A stretch of 64,000 bases of DNA from Pseudomonas parafulva (lineage in GTDB: Bacteria; Pseudomonadota; Gammaproteobacteria; Pseudomonadales; Pseudomonadaceae), in assembly GCF_002021815.1 (NCBI RefSeq), contig NZ_CP019952.1, forward strand, positions 1,829,001 to 1,893,000, read 5' to 3'. The notes beneath the pieces are model-generated. The model did not search any database. It saw only the letters and a program-made list of their open reading frames with translations, and was not told where the DNA came from. Shown here in pieces: positions 24,205 to 31,802 of the stretch. How positions within the stretch are numbered: the first letter of the stretch is position 1; each line of letters starts with the position of its first letter. The translations under genes and the position numbers were made by a program.

Positions 24205-24996
24205 ATGAGCCAACTTGCAAAAAAGACTTTGCCTGCAACTGCCGTGGGCCGCGTGGCGCTGGTCACAGGTGCGGCCATGGGGATCGGCGCGGCCATCGCC
24301 GAACGCCTGGGGCATGATGGCCACACGGTAGTGGTGGCCGACATCGACCTGCAGGCTGCCGAACTCAGGGTGGAGGGGTTGCGTGAGCAGGGCATCGATG
24401 CCTTGGCACTGGCGATCGACATTGGTGACGCAGCGTCGATCACGGCGTTGTTCGATGAGCTGCGTGCACGCTGTGGACGCTGTGATGTACTGGTCAACAA
24501 TGCCGGTATCGCCCGCACCCAGTCGTTTCTGGACACGGACCTGGAAGGCTGGCAGCGGCTGATGAACGTCAACCTGACCGGCACACTGCTGTGCAGCCAG
24601 CAGGCTGCGCACGTGATGCGCGAGCACGGGTGGGGGCGCATCATCAACGTTGCCTCCATCAGCGGCATGCGGGCGAGCATGGGGCGCACTGCGTATGGCA
24701 CGTCGAAGGCAGCGGTGATCGGCCTGACTCGGCAGATGGCGATCGAGCTGGCCGAACATGGCATCACGGTCAACGGCATTGCCCCGGGCCCGGTGGACAC
24801 GCCTTTGACACAGGCACTGCATTCTGCGGCGACACGCGAATCCTATGCCCGTGCGGTGCCTTTGCGCCGTTACGGCACACCGGCGGAGATGGCGGGGGCG
24901 GTGGCGTTTCTTGCGTCCGATGATGCGTCTTACATCAGTGGGCATGTGATCCCGGTGGATGGGGGGTTCATGGCGTCCGGGATTCTGGAGATTTAA
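24205..24996 (+). CDS. SDR-family oxidoreductase (FabG-like)
   Basis: A 263-residue NAD(P)-dependent short-chain dehydrogenase. Cofactor motif TGAAMGIG (about residues 22-29), NNAGI (about 98-102), catalytic Ser in VASISGM and YxxxK in YGTSKAAVIG, then PGPVDTPLT, and the C-terminal VIPVDGGFMASG. An Asp after the second beta strand (ADIDLQ) suggests NAD+ preference; this is inferred. Twelve bp after dctQM with its own ribosome site, so it is the last gene of that operon. It probably oxidises a hydroxyacyl intermediate or a hydroxylated substrate of the pathway. Confidence 0.88.
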   Translation: MSQLAKKTLPATAVGRVALVTGAAMGIGAAIAERLGHDGHTVVVADIDLQAAELRVEGLREQGIDALALAIDIGDAASITALFDELRARCGRCDVLVNNAGIARTQSFLDTDLEGWQRLMNVNLTGTLLCSQQAAHVMREHGWGRIINVASISGMRASMGRTAYGTSKAAVIGLTRQMAIELAEHGITVNGIAPGPVDTPLTQALHSAATRESYARAVPLRRYGTPAEMAGAVAFLASDDASYISGHVIPVDGGFMASGILEI

Positions 24997-25067
24997 GCGG
25001 GGGCAGCGTGGGAGAGGTGGCGGGGTCGTAGCGGTAAACGGGTTTGGACCGGTGTGAACGCCGAAAT

Positions 25068-25245
25068 TCTAGGGCTGCTGTGCAGCCCATCGCGGCGCGA
25101 GGCCGCTCCCACAGAGAGCAAAGTATCGAGGGTGAGCAATTGAGCTGCGCCCTAAAAGTGGACGGATGTCCAACATTTGGGGCGCAGCTCAAATACCTGT
25201 GGGAGCGGCCTCGCGCCGCGATGGGCCGCACAGCGGCCCCAGGAT
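25068..25245. repeat. Composite BIME: two REP units around a 13-bp perfect stem-loop
   Basis: Inverted REP units occur at about 25070-25114 and 25199-25245. Between them is a perfect 13-bp inverted repeat, 25140-25152 with 25180-25192, whose 27-base loop holds a smaller ggac/gtcc stem. The whole is a nested palindrome between the convergent SDR and LysR genes and could act as a transcription barrier. Confidence 0.8.
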
Positions 25246-25287
25246 TTCAGCCCCACATGGCCGGTCGCCGGCCTCCAGACCAGATAC

Positions 25288-26211
25288 TCACTGCTCTGAA
25301 CCGCGTTGCGCCTCATCCTCTCGGGTCGCCTGTTCCCCGGCTTGCAAGGCCGTTTCGACGAAGGTGGCGATGCAGGGGTTGTGATTGTCGGCCTTCCACA
25401 CGGCCACCACTTCGATCACCGGTGCTTCGCGCAGGGGCCTGAAGCTGGTACTGGCCAGGCGCATGTTGCGCATCGACCGGGGGACCATCGCCACCCCCAG
25501 GCCTTCGCCCACCAGGTTGACGATGGTCTGCTGCATGTTGATCTCAAGGCCGATGTTGGGGGTGACTCCATGCTGTAGGCAGTAGTTGCAGATCATGTCA
25601 TGCAGGGCAGGGGCAATACGCCGTGGCACGATGATGAAGGTTTCACCGGCAAGCTCACGTGGCTCCACGACGGTTTGCTCGGCCAGGCGGTGGCCGGGCG
25701 GCAGTACCAGGGTCATTTCCTCGCGGTACAGCGTGACGGTTTCCAGGCCTGTGCAGTCCTGAGGCCGGTACATGATCGCTACATCCTTGTTGCCACTGGT
25801 AATGTCCTGGGCCAGGTCCAATGGCAGCGTCTCGGTCAACTTCAAGTTCACCTGGGGGAACAGCGCGGCATAACGGCGGGTGATCGCCGGTGTGATGCTG
25901 TAAGCGGTGGACATCATGAACCCCACGGAAAGTGCCCCCGCCGCACCGCGCGCGGCGGCCAGTGCATTGCGCTTGGCTTGCTCGAAGGCTGCGAACACCG
26001 TGCCGGTATCGAGGTAGAAGCGCTGGCCGGCCTCCGTCAGCTCGACCCTGCGCCGGGAGCGGTCGAACAGCTTGACCCCAAGCTCTTCCTCCAGAAGCGC
26101 AATTTGCCGCGACAGCGGTGGCTGTGAAATATGCAGGCGCTCGGCCGCTCGGCCGAAGTGAAGGGTTTCGGCCAGCGTGCGGAAGTACTGCAGATGCCTG
26201 AGCTCAATCAT
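25288..26211 (-). CDS. LysR-family transcriptional regulator
   Basis: A 307-residue regulator of the BenM/CatM-like class. The N-terminal winged helix-turn-helix reads MIELRHLQYFRTLAETLHFGRAAERLHISQPPLSRQI (in part), followed by LFDRSRRRVELTEAGQ. The C-terminal domain is a periplasmic-binding-like effector domain. It lies between the TRAP/SDR operon and the sigma-54 activator gene and is divergent from the latter (158-bp gap). It may control the activator gene or add substrate control; no binding site is proven. Confidence 0.92.
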   Translation of the reverse strand: MIELRHLQYFRTLAETLHFGRAAERLHISQPPLSRQIALLEEELGVKLFDRSRRRVELTEAGQRFYLDTGTVFAAFEQAKRNALAAARGAAGALSVGFMMSTAYSITPAITRRYAALFPQVNLKLTETLPLDLAQDITSGNKDVAIMYRPQDCTGLETVTLYREEMTLVLPPGHRLAEQTVVEPRELAGETFIIVPRRIAPALHDMICNYCLQHGVTPNIGLEINMQQTIVNLVGEGLGVAMVPRSMRNMRLASTSFRPLREAPVIEVVAVWKADNHNPCIATFVETALQAGEQATREDEAQRGSEQ

Positions 26212-26369
26212 GATGCTCTCAAAGGTATCAGTCGATGCATGATTATGTATTGGAAAATATAACTGCGCCTCCCTAATGTGAACCGTGCAACGTCATTCGG
26301 CCGAGGCGGCGTCACAAGCCCGCCAGTCGACATAGTCAAAAGCTATAGAACAAGAAAAAGGTGACGCTA
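26212..26369. promoter_or_regulatory. Divergent LysR/sigma-54-activator control region
   Basis: An AT-rich 158-bp gap holding both promoters. The stretch attatgtattggaaaataa around 26242-26260 has dyad-like ends such as LysR proteins use, but I do not assign a specific site. Confidence 0.35.
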
Positions 26370-27401
26370 ATGACCGCTTGTAACCCTGCCGTTCGTGCGC
26401 TCCAACCCGTCGTGGAGGCGTGCAACATCGCTCAAGACAGTGACCCTGTGGTGCGTCAGGCCTTTAACCGGGCCTTGCGGCTGATAGAGCGTGGCATTGC
26501 CGTACTGATCCGCGGGGAGACCGGTACCGGCAAGGAAATTCTCGCCCGCGCCCTGCACGCGCACAGTCAACGCCGCGGTGCACAACTGGTGGCGCTCAAT
26601 TGCGCGTCCATTCCCGAAACCCTCATCGAAAGCGAGCTGTTCGGCTATAGCCGCGGGGCGTTCTCGGGTGCTTTACCGGGCGGCAAGAAAGGCAAGGTTC
26701 AGCAAGCCGATGGCGGCGTGCTATTTCTCGATGAAATCGGCGACATGCCTCTGGAACAACAGACGCGCCTGCTACGGGTGATTGCCGAACGTGAGGTAAC
26801 GCCCCTGGGTGCCGAGCGCAGCATCCCAGTCAACTTTGCGCTGGTCTGCGCGACGCACCAGGACCTCTCGGCACGGGTTGCCGAGGGCAGTTTCCGCGAG
26901 GACCTGTTCTATCGCATCGCCACGGGCGTGGTGCAGTTACCGCCGCTGCGCGAGCGCCAGGACCGTGGCGAGCTGTTGTGCAACATGGTGACCCATGAAT
27001 TGCCAGGCTGTGATCCACGCCAGGTACTGGCGCAGGTGTGGAGCTTGCTGATGGCCCACTCCTGGCCGGGGAATCTGCGCCAGATGCGGGCGGTCGTGCG
27101 TTACGCCTGCGCCGTGATGGAAGGCCCGCGCATGCTGCGCAGCGATCTGCCGCTGGACTTCATCGAGCAGTGCCAGACCCCGGCTGCGTTGCCTGCCAAC
27201 ATCACGCCCATCCGCCGGGCGGCGCCTTCAGGCGATGAGCGCAGTGAGGTGTTACAGGCCTTGCAGAGCTGCCGCTGGAACATGTCGGCGGCGGCCCGCG
27301 CTCTGGGGATCTGCCGGCCTTCGTTGTACCGGGTAATGCGCCGGCTGGACATTCCCCCGCTCAAGGAGCAGTTGGCGCTCGGCGCCTGCGGCACCGCGTG
27401 A
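26370..27401 (+). CDS. Single-domain sigma-54-dependent activator (bacterial enhancer-binding protein)
   Basis: A 343-residue AAA+ activator without an N-terminal sensor domain. Walker A GETGTGKE (about residues 48-55), then SELFGYSRGAFSGALPGGKKGK, in which the sigma-54-contacting loop is GAFSGA instead of GAFTGA. Walker B is GGVLFLDEIGDMPLEQQTRLL. The C-terminal Fis-type helix-turn-helix is NMSAAARALGICRPSLYRVMRRL. The ATG at 26370 is preceded by AAAAAGG; an in-frame GTG at 26361 is the alternative. It resembles AcoR C-terminal parts. The nearby sigma-54 promoters at 20.9 and 21.2 kb are its likely targets. Without a sensor, control may be by expression, perhaps by the divergent LysR protein. 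Confidence 0.88.
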   Translation: MTACNPAVRALQPVVEACNIAQDSDPVVRQAFNRALRLIERGIAVLIRGETGTGKEILARALHAHSQRRGAQLVALNCASIPETLIESELFGYSRGAFSGALPGGKKGKVQQADGGVLFLDEIGDMPLEQQTRLLRVIAEREVTPLGAERSIPVNFALVCATHQDLSARVAEGSFREDLFYRIATGVVQLPPLRERQDRGELLCNMVTHELPGCDPRQVLAQVWSLLMAHSWPGNLRQMRAVVRYACAVMEGPRMLRSDLPLDFIEQCQTPAALPANITPIRRAAPSGDERSEVLQALQSCRWNMSAAARALGICRPSLYRVMRRLDIPPLKEQLALGACGTA

Positions 27402-27488
27402 TGCCCTGACCCTCCAGCACCTTAGACGACCGCCTGCTGCCAATGAGCAGGCGCGCCTGGCTGCGGCCATTTTCGATGGATGACGACC

Positions 27489-28271
27489 ATGAGCACTCCC
27501 GTTGTGCATGCTGCACTCAATTTCACCCTGACCGGCCGCACGGCCCTGGTAACGGGCGCCGCCCGTGGCATTGGTCATGCGATCGCCACGGCACTGGGCC
27601 AGGCCGGTGCCCGAGTAGGGGTGTGCGATTTGGATGCCGAGGCGGCCGAGGCGGCTGCGGCTCGGTTGCGAGAAGCCGGGATCGAGGCGGTTGGCGTGGG
27701 AGCGGATGTTGCCGATGAGGTTCAGGTTCAGGCCATGGTGAACCAGGTGGAAGCCTTGTTGGGAGGGGTCGACATCCTGGTCAACAACGCAGGCATCGTC
27801 TCGACTGGCCCTTTGCTGGAGGTCACCACCGCGGAATGGAACCGGGTGATGGCCATTGACCTGAACAGCGTGTTTTTCTGCGCCAAGGCCGTGCTGCCGG
27901 GCATGATAGCGCGCCAAAGCGGGCGCATCATCAATATCGCATCGGTGGCAGGTAAGCGTGGGGGTGGCTTGCTGGGTAATAGCTGCTACGCGGCGGCCAA
28001 AGGCGCGGTGATCGCCTTGACCAAAGGACTGGCGCGAGAAGCCGGCCCCTATGCCATCACCGTCAACGCGGTGTCGCCGGCACTGACCGACACCGAGATG
28101 ACAAGCGCGCTGGCGCCTCAGGCCAGGGCAGAAGTGCTCGCACAGATGCCGCTTGGCCGCGCCGGCACGCCCCGCGACATCGCCGCCGCCGTATGCTTCC
28201 TGGCCTCGCGGGAGGCCGGGTTCGTGACCGGCGAGATCATGGACGTCGATGGCGGGTTCATGCGCGACTGA
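27489..28271 (+). CDS. SDR-family oxidoreductase (3-ketoacyl reductase-like)
   Basis: About 260 residues. Cofactor motif TGAARGIG, NNAGIVSTGP, catalytic Ser in IASVAGKRGG, YxxxK as YAAAKGAVIALT, and a C-terminal GEIMDVDGGFMRD. The second strand ends in CDLDAE, again suggesting NAD+ use. An in-frame ATG at 27480 is an alternative start, but GGATG eight bases before 27489 favours the latter. It lies 87 bp after the sigma-54 activator on the same strand and is the second dehydrogenase in the catabolic cluster. Confidence 0.86.
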   Translation: MSTPVVHAALNFTLTGRTALVTGAARGIGHAIATALGQAGARVGVCDLDAEAAEAAAARLREAGIEAVGVGADVADEVQVQAMVNQVEALLGGVDILVNNAGIVSTGPLLEVTTAEWNRVMAIDLNSVFFCAKAVLPGMIARQSGRIINIASVAGKRGGGLLGNSCYAAAKGAVIALTKGLAREAGPYAITVNAVSPALTDTEMTSALAPQARAEVLAQMPLGRAGTPRDIAAAVCFLASREAGFVTGEIMDVDGGFMRD

Positions 28272-28298
28272 TTCGGTCTGGGCAGGGCACAGGCTAGT

Positions 28299-29261
28299 TC
28301 AGCTCCCACCCCATATACCCTTGCCGGGCAAGCGTGCGCGATCATGGGGCAGCCTGAAGTCCAGCAGCGGCCCCTTTGGCACGATGCCATTGGGGTTGAT
28401 GGTGGTATGGCTGAGGTAGTAGTGGTTCTGGATGTGCTGCATGTTCACCGTGTCGGCTACCCCTGGCCATTGATACAACTCGCGCAGCCAGTGGGTCAGG
28501 TTGGGGTAGTCGCTCAGACGGCGCAGGTTGCACTTGAAATGGCCGTGGTAAACGGCATCGAAGCGCACCGCCGTGGTGAACAGGCGTACGTCGGCCTCGG
28601 TGAGGTACTCGCCTGCCAGGTAGCGGTGTCGGCTAAGCACATCTTCGAGGTGATCCCATTCGCTGAACACCTCGTCGAAGGCCGCTTCGTAGGCCTGCTG
28701 TGTCGTCGCAAAGCCTGCGCGGTAAACGCCGTTGTTGATGGCCGGGTAGATGCGTTCGTTCAAGGCGTCGATGTCCGCTCGCAACGGTTGCGGGTAGAAG
28801 TCGAGCAGGTTGCCGGTCAGCGAATTGAAGTCATGGTTGAAGATCCGCACGATCTGCGCCGACTCGTTGTTGACGATGCGGTTCTCTTGTTTGTCCCACA
28901 GCACCGGTACGGTCACGCGCCCGGTGTAATGAGGGTCGTCCTGGGTGTAGCGCTGGTGCAGGTACTGGAGCCCGTCGAGGTGATCGCCCGAAGAGCCGTT
29001 CTGGCGGTCGAAGGTCCAGCCGTCACCTTGCATCAACCAGCTGACCACCGACACGTCGATCAGCGGCTCGAGGCCTTTGAGCGCGCGCATGATCAGAGTG
29101 CGATGAGCCCAGGGGCAGGCCAGCGAAACGTACAGGTGGTAACGCCCCGGCTCAGCGGAAGGCAATGGGTTGCGCCGCTGTGAGTCCTCACGCTTGAACG
29201 CGCCATCCTTGCCATTTTCGTACCACTGGTCATGCCAGCGACCGTCGACCAACAGGCCCAT
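28299..29261 (-). CDS. yqjG: Glutathionyl-hydroquinone reductase (xi-class GST)
   Basis: A 320-residue enzyme that reduces glutathionyl-hydroquinones with glutathione. The catalytic cysteine lies in SLACPWAHRTLI (about residues 47-58), the CPWAHR signature of the xi class. N-terminal thioredoxin-like and C-terminal helical GST parts are both present, with NRIVNNESAQIVRIFN and YLTEADVRLFTTAVRFD. The ATG is preceded by AAGGAG. Monocistronic in appearance. Assignment to this class is firm; the physiological substrate is not known here. Confidence 0.93.
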   Translation of the reverse strand: MGLLVDGRWHDQWYENGKDGAFKREDSQRRNPLPSAEPGRYHLYVSLACPWAHRTLIMRALKGLEPLIDVSVVSWLMQGDGWTFDRQNGSSGDHLDGLQYLHQRYTQDDPHYTGRVTVPVLWDKQENRIVNNESAQIVRIFNHDFNSLTGNLLDFYPQPLRADIDALNERIYPAINNGVYRAGFATTQQAYEAAFDEVFSEWDHLEDVLSRHRYLAGEYLTEADVRLFTTAVRFDAVYHGHFKCNLRRLSDYPNLTHWLRELYQWPGVADTVNMQHIQNHYYLSHTTINPNGIVPKGPLLDFRLPHDRARLPGKGIWGGS

Positions 29262-29355
29262 GATGAGCTCCTTAACAAAAGCGATTTGTCTTTGGAGCCC
29301 AGTCTAGAGAAAGACGTTCGAAGCAATAGCGCAAAGAGTGGGGCGGTATGATCGG

Positions 29356-30357
29356 TTAAATCGATCGATTGCGATCAGCCCACCACGCTTGCGCACGGGC
29401 AAACGCCTGCTCGCGGTCTTGCCCCAACCCACGAAGCGCCAGCGCCATGGTGGCTAGCACTGCTTTTTGGGCATAGCTGTCTTCAACCTCACCACGCCAA
29501 AAGGCCAGCATGTGCTCAGGCTCAAGCGCTGCCGGCTTGACGTGGCGCCGCTCGCTCAGGGCAGGCCATTCTTCGTCCCAGGCTTTGCCGTCAGTGGTGC
29601 CGTAGAGATGGCTGAGCACATCCGGGTTCACCTCGATTTCGCCGCCATCACCCTTGATCACGATCGCATGATCGCCCAACAAGCGACTGGCCTCGCGGTG
29701 TACGGCCTGGTAACCCGGGTGGAAGATGCTCTGCAGGCCACAGCGTGCGCCGAGCGGGTTCAGCACCCGTGCGAGGGAGTGGATCGGCGAGCGCAGGCCC
29801 AGAATGTTCCGCAGGTCGATCATGCGCTGAAGTTCAGGCGCCCAGTCCTGCAGTGGGAAAAAGGCCAGGTGGTGCTGGTCCAGGGCCTCACTGACGGCCT
29901 GCCAACCGCGGCACAGAGGTATGTGCAGCAGCGCGAGCAGTTGCTCGCTGTACAGGCGGCCTGCGGTGTGCGCACCGCCACCGTGCATCAGGATACGCAC
30001 CCCATTGCCGGCCAGGCACTTGGCGGCCAACAGGTACCAGGGCAGATGGCGCTTCTTGCCGGCATAGCTCGGCCAGTCGATGTCCACGGCCATGGCAGGC
30101 GCTTGCAAGTGCGCGCGCAGCGCTTCGGTGAAGCCGGCGAGCTCTTCTGCGCTTTCTTCCTTGTGCCGTAGCAGCATGAGAAAGGCGCCCAGCTGCGCGT
30201 CTTCGACTTTACCCTCAAGCAGCAAAGTCATGGCGGCGCGGGCTTCTTCGCGTGTCAGGCCGCGCGCGCCACGCTTGCCTTTGCCGAGGATGCGCACGTA
30301 CTCGGCGAAGGGGTGTTCAGCGGGGGTTTCCAGGGTAAGCGGGCGTAGGCTGGTCAT
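29356..30357 (-). CDS. ybiB: YbiB family protein (TrpD2, anthranilate phosphoribosyltransferase-like nucleic-acid-binding protein)
   Basis: A 333-residue glycosyltransferase-family-3 protein. It resembles TrpD but belongs to the YbiB group, which in E. coli binds nucleic acid and belongs to the SOS regulon. Seen: LTREEARAAMTLLLEGKVEDAQLGAFLMLLR (in part) in the N-terminal helical domain, and MHGGGAHTAGRLYSEQLL in the active-site region. The ATG at 30357 overlaps the tusE stop by 4 bp, so it is the last gene of the tus operon. Confidence 0.88.
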   Translation of the reverse strand: MTSLRPLTLETPAEHPFAEYVRILGKGKRGARGLTREEARAAMTLLLEGKVEDAQLGAFLMLLRHKEESAEELAGFTEALRAHLQAPAMAVDIDWPSYAGKKRHLPWYLLAAKCLAGNGVRILMHGGGAHTAGRLYSEQLLALLHIPLCRGWQAVSEALDQHHLAFFPLQDWAPELQRMIDLRNILGLRSPIHSLARVLNPLGARCGLQSIFHPGYQAVHREASRLLGDHAIVIKGDGGEIEVNPDVLSHLYGTTDGKAWDEEWPALSERRHVKPAALEPEHMLAFWRGEVEDSYAQKAVLATMALALRGLGQDREQAFARAQAWWADRNRSI

Positions 30358-30689
30358 ATGCAATTGGTCGGCTTGGGCAGGCCCGCCAGTTTGGCGGCAA
30401 GTTTGGCGGGAGTGCCATTGAACAGGCGATTGAGATGGGCGCTATTGCCCTTTTCCGGGCCCAGGTTGAGCGCTGCGTATTTGATCAGCGGACGCGTGGC
30501 GGGCGAGAGCTGATACTCCAGATAGAACGCGCGCAGCAATGACAGGATTTCCCAGTGGTCAGGCGTCAGGTCAATGCCTTCGCGGGTAGCCAAGCCTTGC
30601 GCGGTGGCCGGTGACCAATCCTCAAGGTTGACCAGAAAGCCGTCCTTGTCCAGGGCAATGGCCTTGCCTTCGATATCGAGTGTGTTCAT
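30354..30689 (-). CDS. tusE: Sulfurtransferase TusE (DsrC family)
   Basis: A 111-residue acceptor in the sulfur relay that thiolates U34 of tRNA-Lys, -Glu and -Gln. It takes persulfide from TusBCD and passes it to MnmA. The sequence has the DsrC features DGFLVNLEDWS and HWEILSLLRAFYLEY, and ends KPTNCI, with the essential cysteine as the penultimate residue. The start overlaps the tusB stop by 4 bp. Confidence 0.95.
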   Translation of the reverse strand: MNTLDIEGKAIALDKDGFLVNLEDWSPATAQGLATREGIDLTPDHWEILSLLRAFYLEYQLSPATRPLIKYAALNLGPEKGNSAHLNRLFNGTPAKLAAKLAGLPKPTNCI

Positions 30690-30982
30690 AACCAGCTGTT
30701 GACCTTGTCATGGTGCAGGGACAGCGCAACGAAGCCTGGGTAGTCGACCGTCGTTGCCAGCGAGGACGCAATGGCCCTGGCGTGAATGTCTTCTTCCAGT
30801 GCATAAAGGCGACCGATTAACTGGGCCTGCTCCAGCAAACGCAACGGCTCGCTGCCTGGGAGCAGGGCGTAGACCGCATCGCCACACAGCAGCACGGCGT
30901 CTTCGCTGCCGAGCAAGCGCAGGCAGCTGTGAAGGCGTTCGTCACCAAACGGGGAGTGGGCTATCACATGCAAGGTTGTCAT
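30686..30982 (-). CDS. tusB: Sulfur relay protein TusB (DsrH family)
   Basis: A 98-residue subunit of the TusBCD hexamer. The sequence MTTLHVIAHSPFGDERLHSCLRLL (in part) and the C-terminal end VALSLHHDKVNSWL match TusB/DsrH. Start overlaps the tusC stop (TGATG). The family has no catalytic cysteine. Confidence 0.9.
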   Translation of the reverse strand: MTTLHVIAHSPFGDERLHSCLRLLGSEDAVLLCGDAVYALLPGSEPLRLLEQAQLIGRLYALEEDIHARAIASSLATTVDYPGFVALSLHHDKVNSWL

Positions 30983-31341
30983 CAGAGCGTCACCACTTCG
31001 TCGAACTGTGCGATCAAAGCCGCAAGCTGCGCATCGTCAAGTACCTCTACCGGCAGGCCAAGGCTTGCGTGCGTCATGCCGCGCCGAGCCAGGCTATGGC
31101 CACAGACGTACAACGCGTCTACGCCGAACATGGGCAGTGCCTGCAGGTTGGCAGCCAGGTTTTTTTGCTCGAGGGCGGCGGGGTGCTGGTCGCAGGCCAG
31201 CTGGAACACGCCATCGTCCAGGAACAGCACGCCCAGCGGCAGATCGAAGGCGCCGCCGGCCAGGACGATATCCAGCGCTTCGCGGGCAGACAGCCCGCTC
31301 CAGGGCGCCCTGCGACTGATGATCAACATGGACTTGGCCAT
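30982..31341 (-). CDS. tusC: Sulfur relay protein TusC (DsrF family)
   Basis: A 119-residue DsrE/F-fold subunit. Typical beginnings MAKSMLIISRRAPWSGLSAREALDI (in part) and the VYVCG-like segment ALYVCGHSLARRG are present. It starts immediately after the tusD stop and overlaps the tusB start. Confidence 0.92.
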   Translation of the reverse strand: MAKSMLIISRRAPWSGLSAREALDIVLAGGAFDLPLGVLFLDDGVFQLACDQHPAALEQKNLAANLQALPMFGVDALYVCGHSLARRGMTHASLGLPVEVLDDAQLAALIAQFDEVVTL

Positions 31342-31734
31342 TCAGTCGCCTCCAAAGCAGATCAGCCGGTCGGCCGTTTGCGCCGCTTCATGCAACTGAC
31401 CAAGCCCGGACAGTTCCCAGGGTTGCTGCAGATTCACGGCAGGGCGTTGATAGCGGCTGGCTTCGCGTTCGTCCAGTACGCCACGACGCAGGGCGGCGGC
31501 GATGCACACCACTGCATCGAGCTGATTGGCCTGAACGAACGTGCGCCATTGCTGCGCAATGTCCTGTTCGTCCTGAGGGGCTACCACGTTGGACGATGCA
31601 CTGTGCACCCCGTCCTGGTAGAAGAACAAGCGGGTGATGCCGTGCCCCGCAGCCAGCGCTGCCTCGGCGAAGCGCAGCGCCCGGCGGGAAGCGGGTGCCT
31701 GTGCGGGGGAAAACACCGCGATAGCAAATTTCAT
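31342..31734 (-). CDS. tusD: Sulfurtransferase TusD (DsrE family)
   Basis: A 130-residue catalytic subunit of the TusBCD complex. The active cysteine is in DAVVCIAAALRRGV (about residues 74-87). Starts MKFAIAVFSPAQAPASRRAL. First gene of the tusDCBE-ybiB operon, whose members overlap or abut and are therefore probably translated in a coupled way. Confidence 0.93.
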   Translation of the reverse strand: MKFAIAVFSPAQAPASRRALRFAEAALAAGHGITRLFFYQDGVHSASSNVVAPQDEQDIAQQWRTFVQANQLDAVVCIAAALRRGVLDEREASRYQRPAVNLQQPWELSGLGQLHEAAQTADRLICFGGD

Positions 31735-31768
31735 GGCGAACTCGTGCTATTGAATCGCGCCATGATAA

Positions 31769-31796
31769 ACAAAAAGGCCTGACTGCTGCAGGCCCG
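31769..31796 (-). terminator. Terminator of the NCS2 permease gene
   Basis: On the minus strand a ggcctg/caggcc stem with a 7-base loop is followed by T5. It lies 7 bp after the permease stop and just upstream of tusD. Confidence 0.75.
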
Positions 31797-31802
31797 TGGT
31801 AT

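Noticed and set aside
23308..24945. A 545-codon open frame antisense to dctQM and the SDR
   Set aside because: Crosses two real genes; composition is His/Arg/Gln-rich with no domain.
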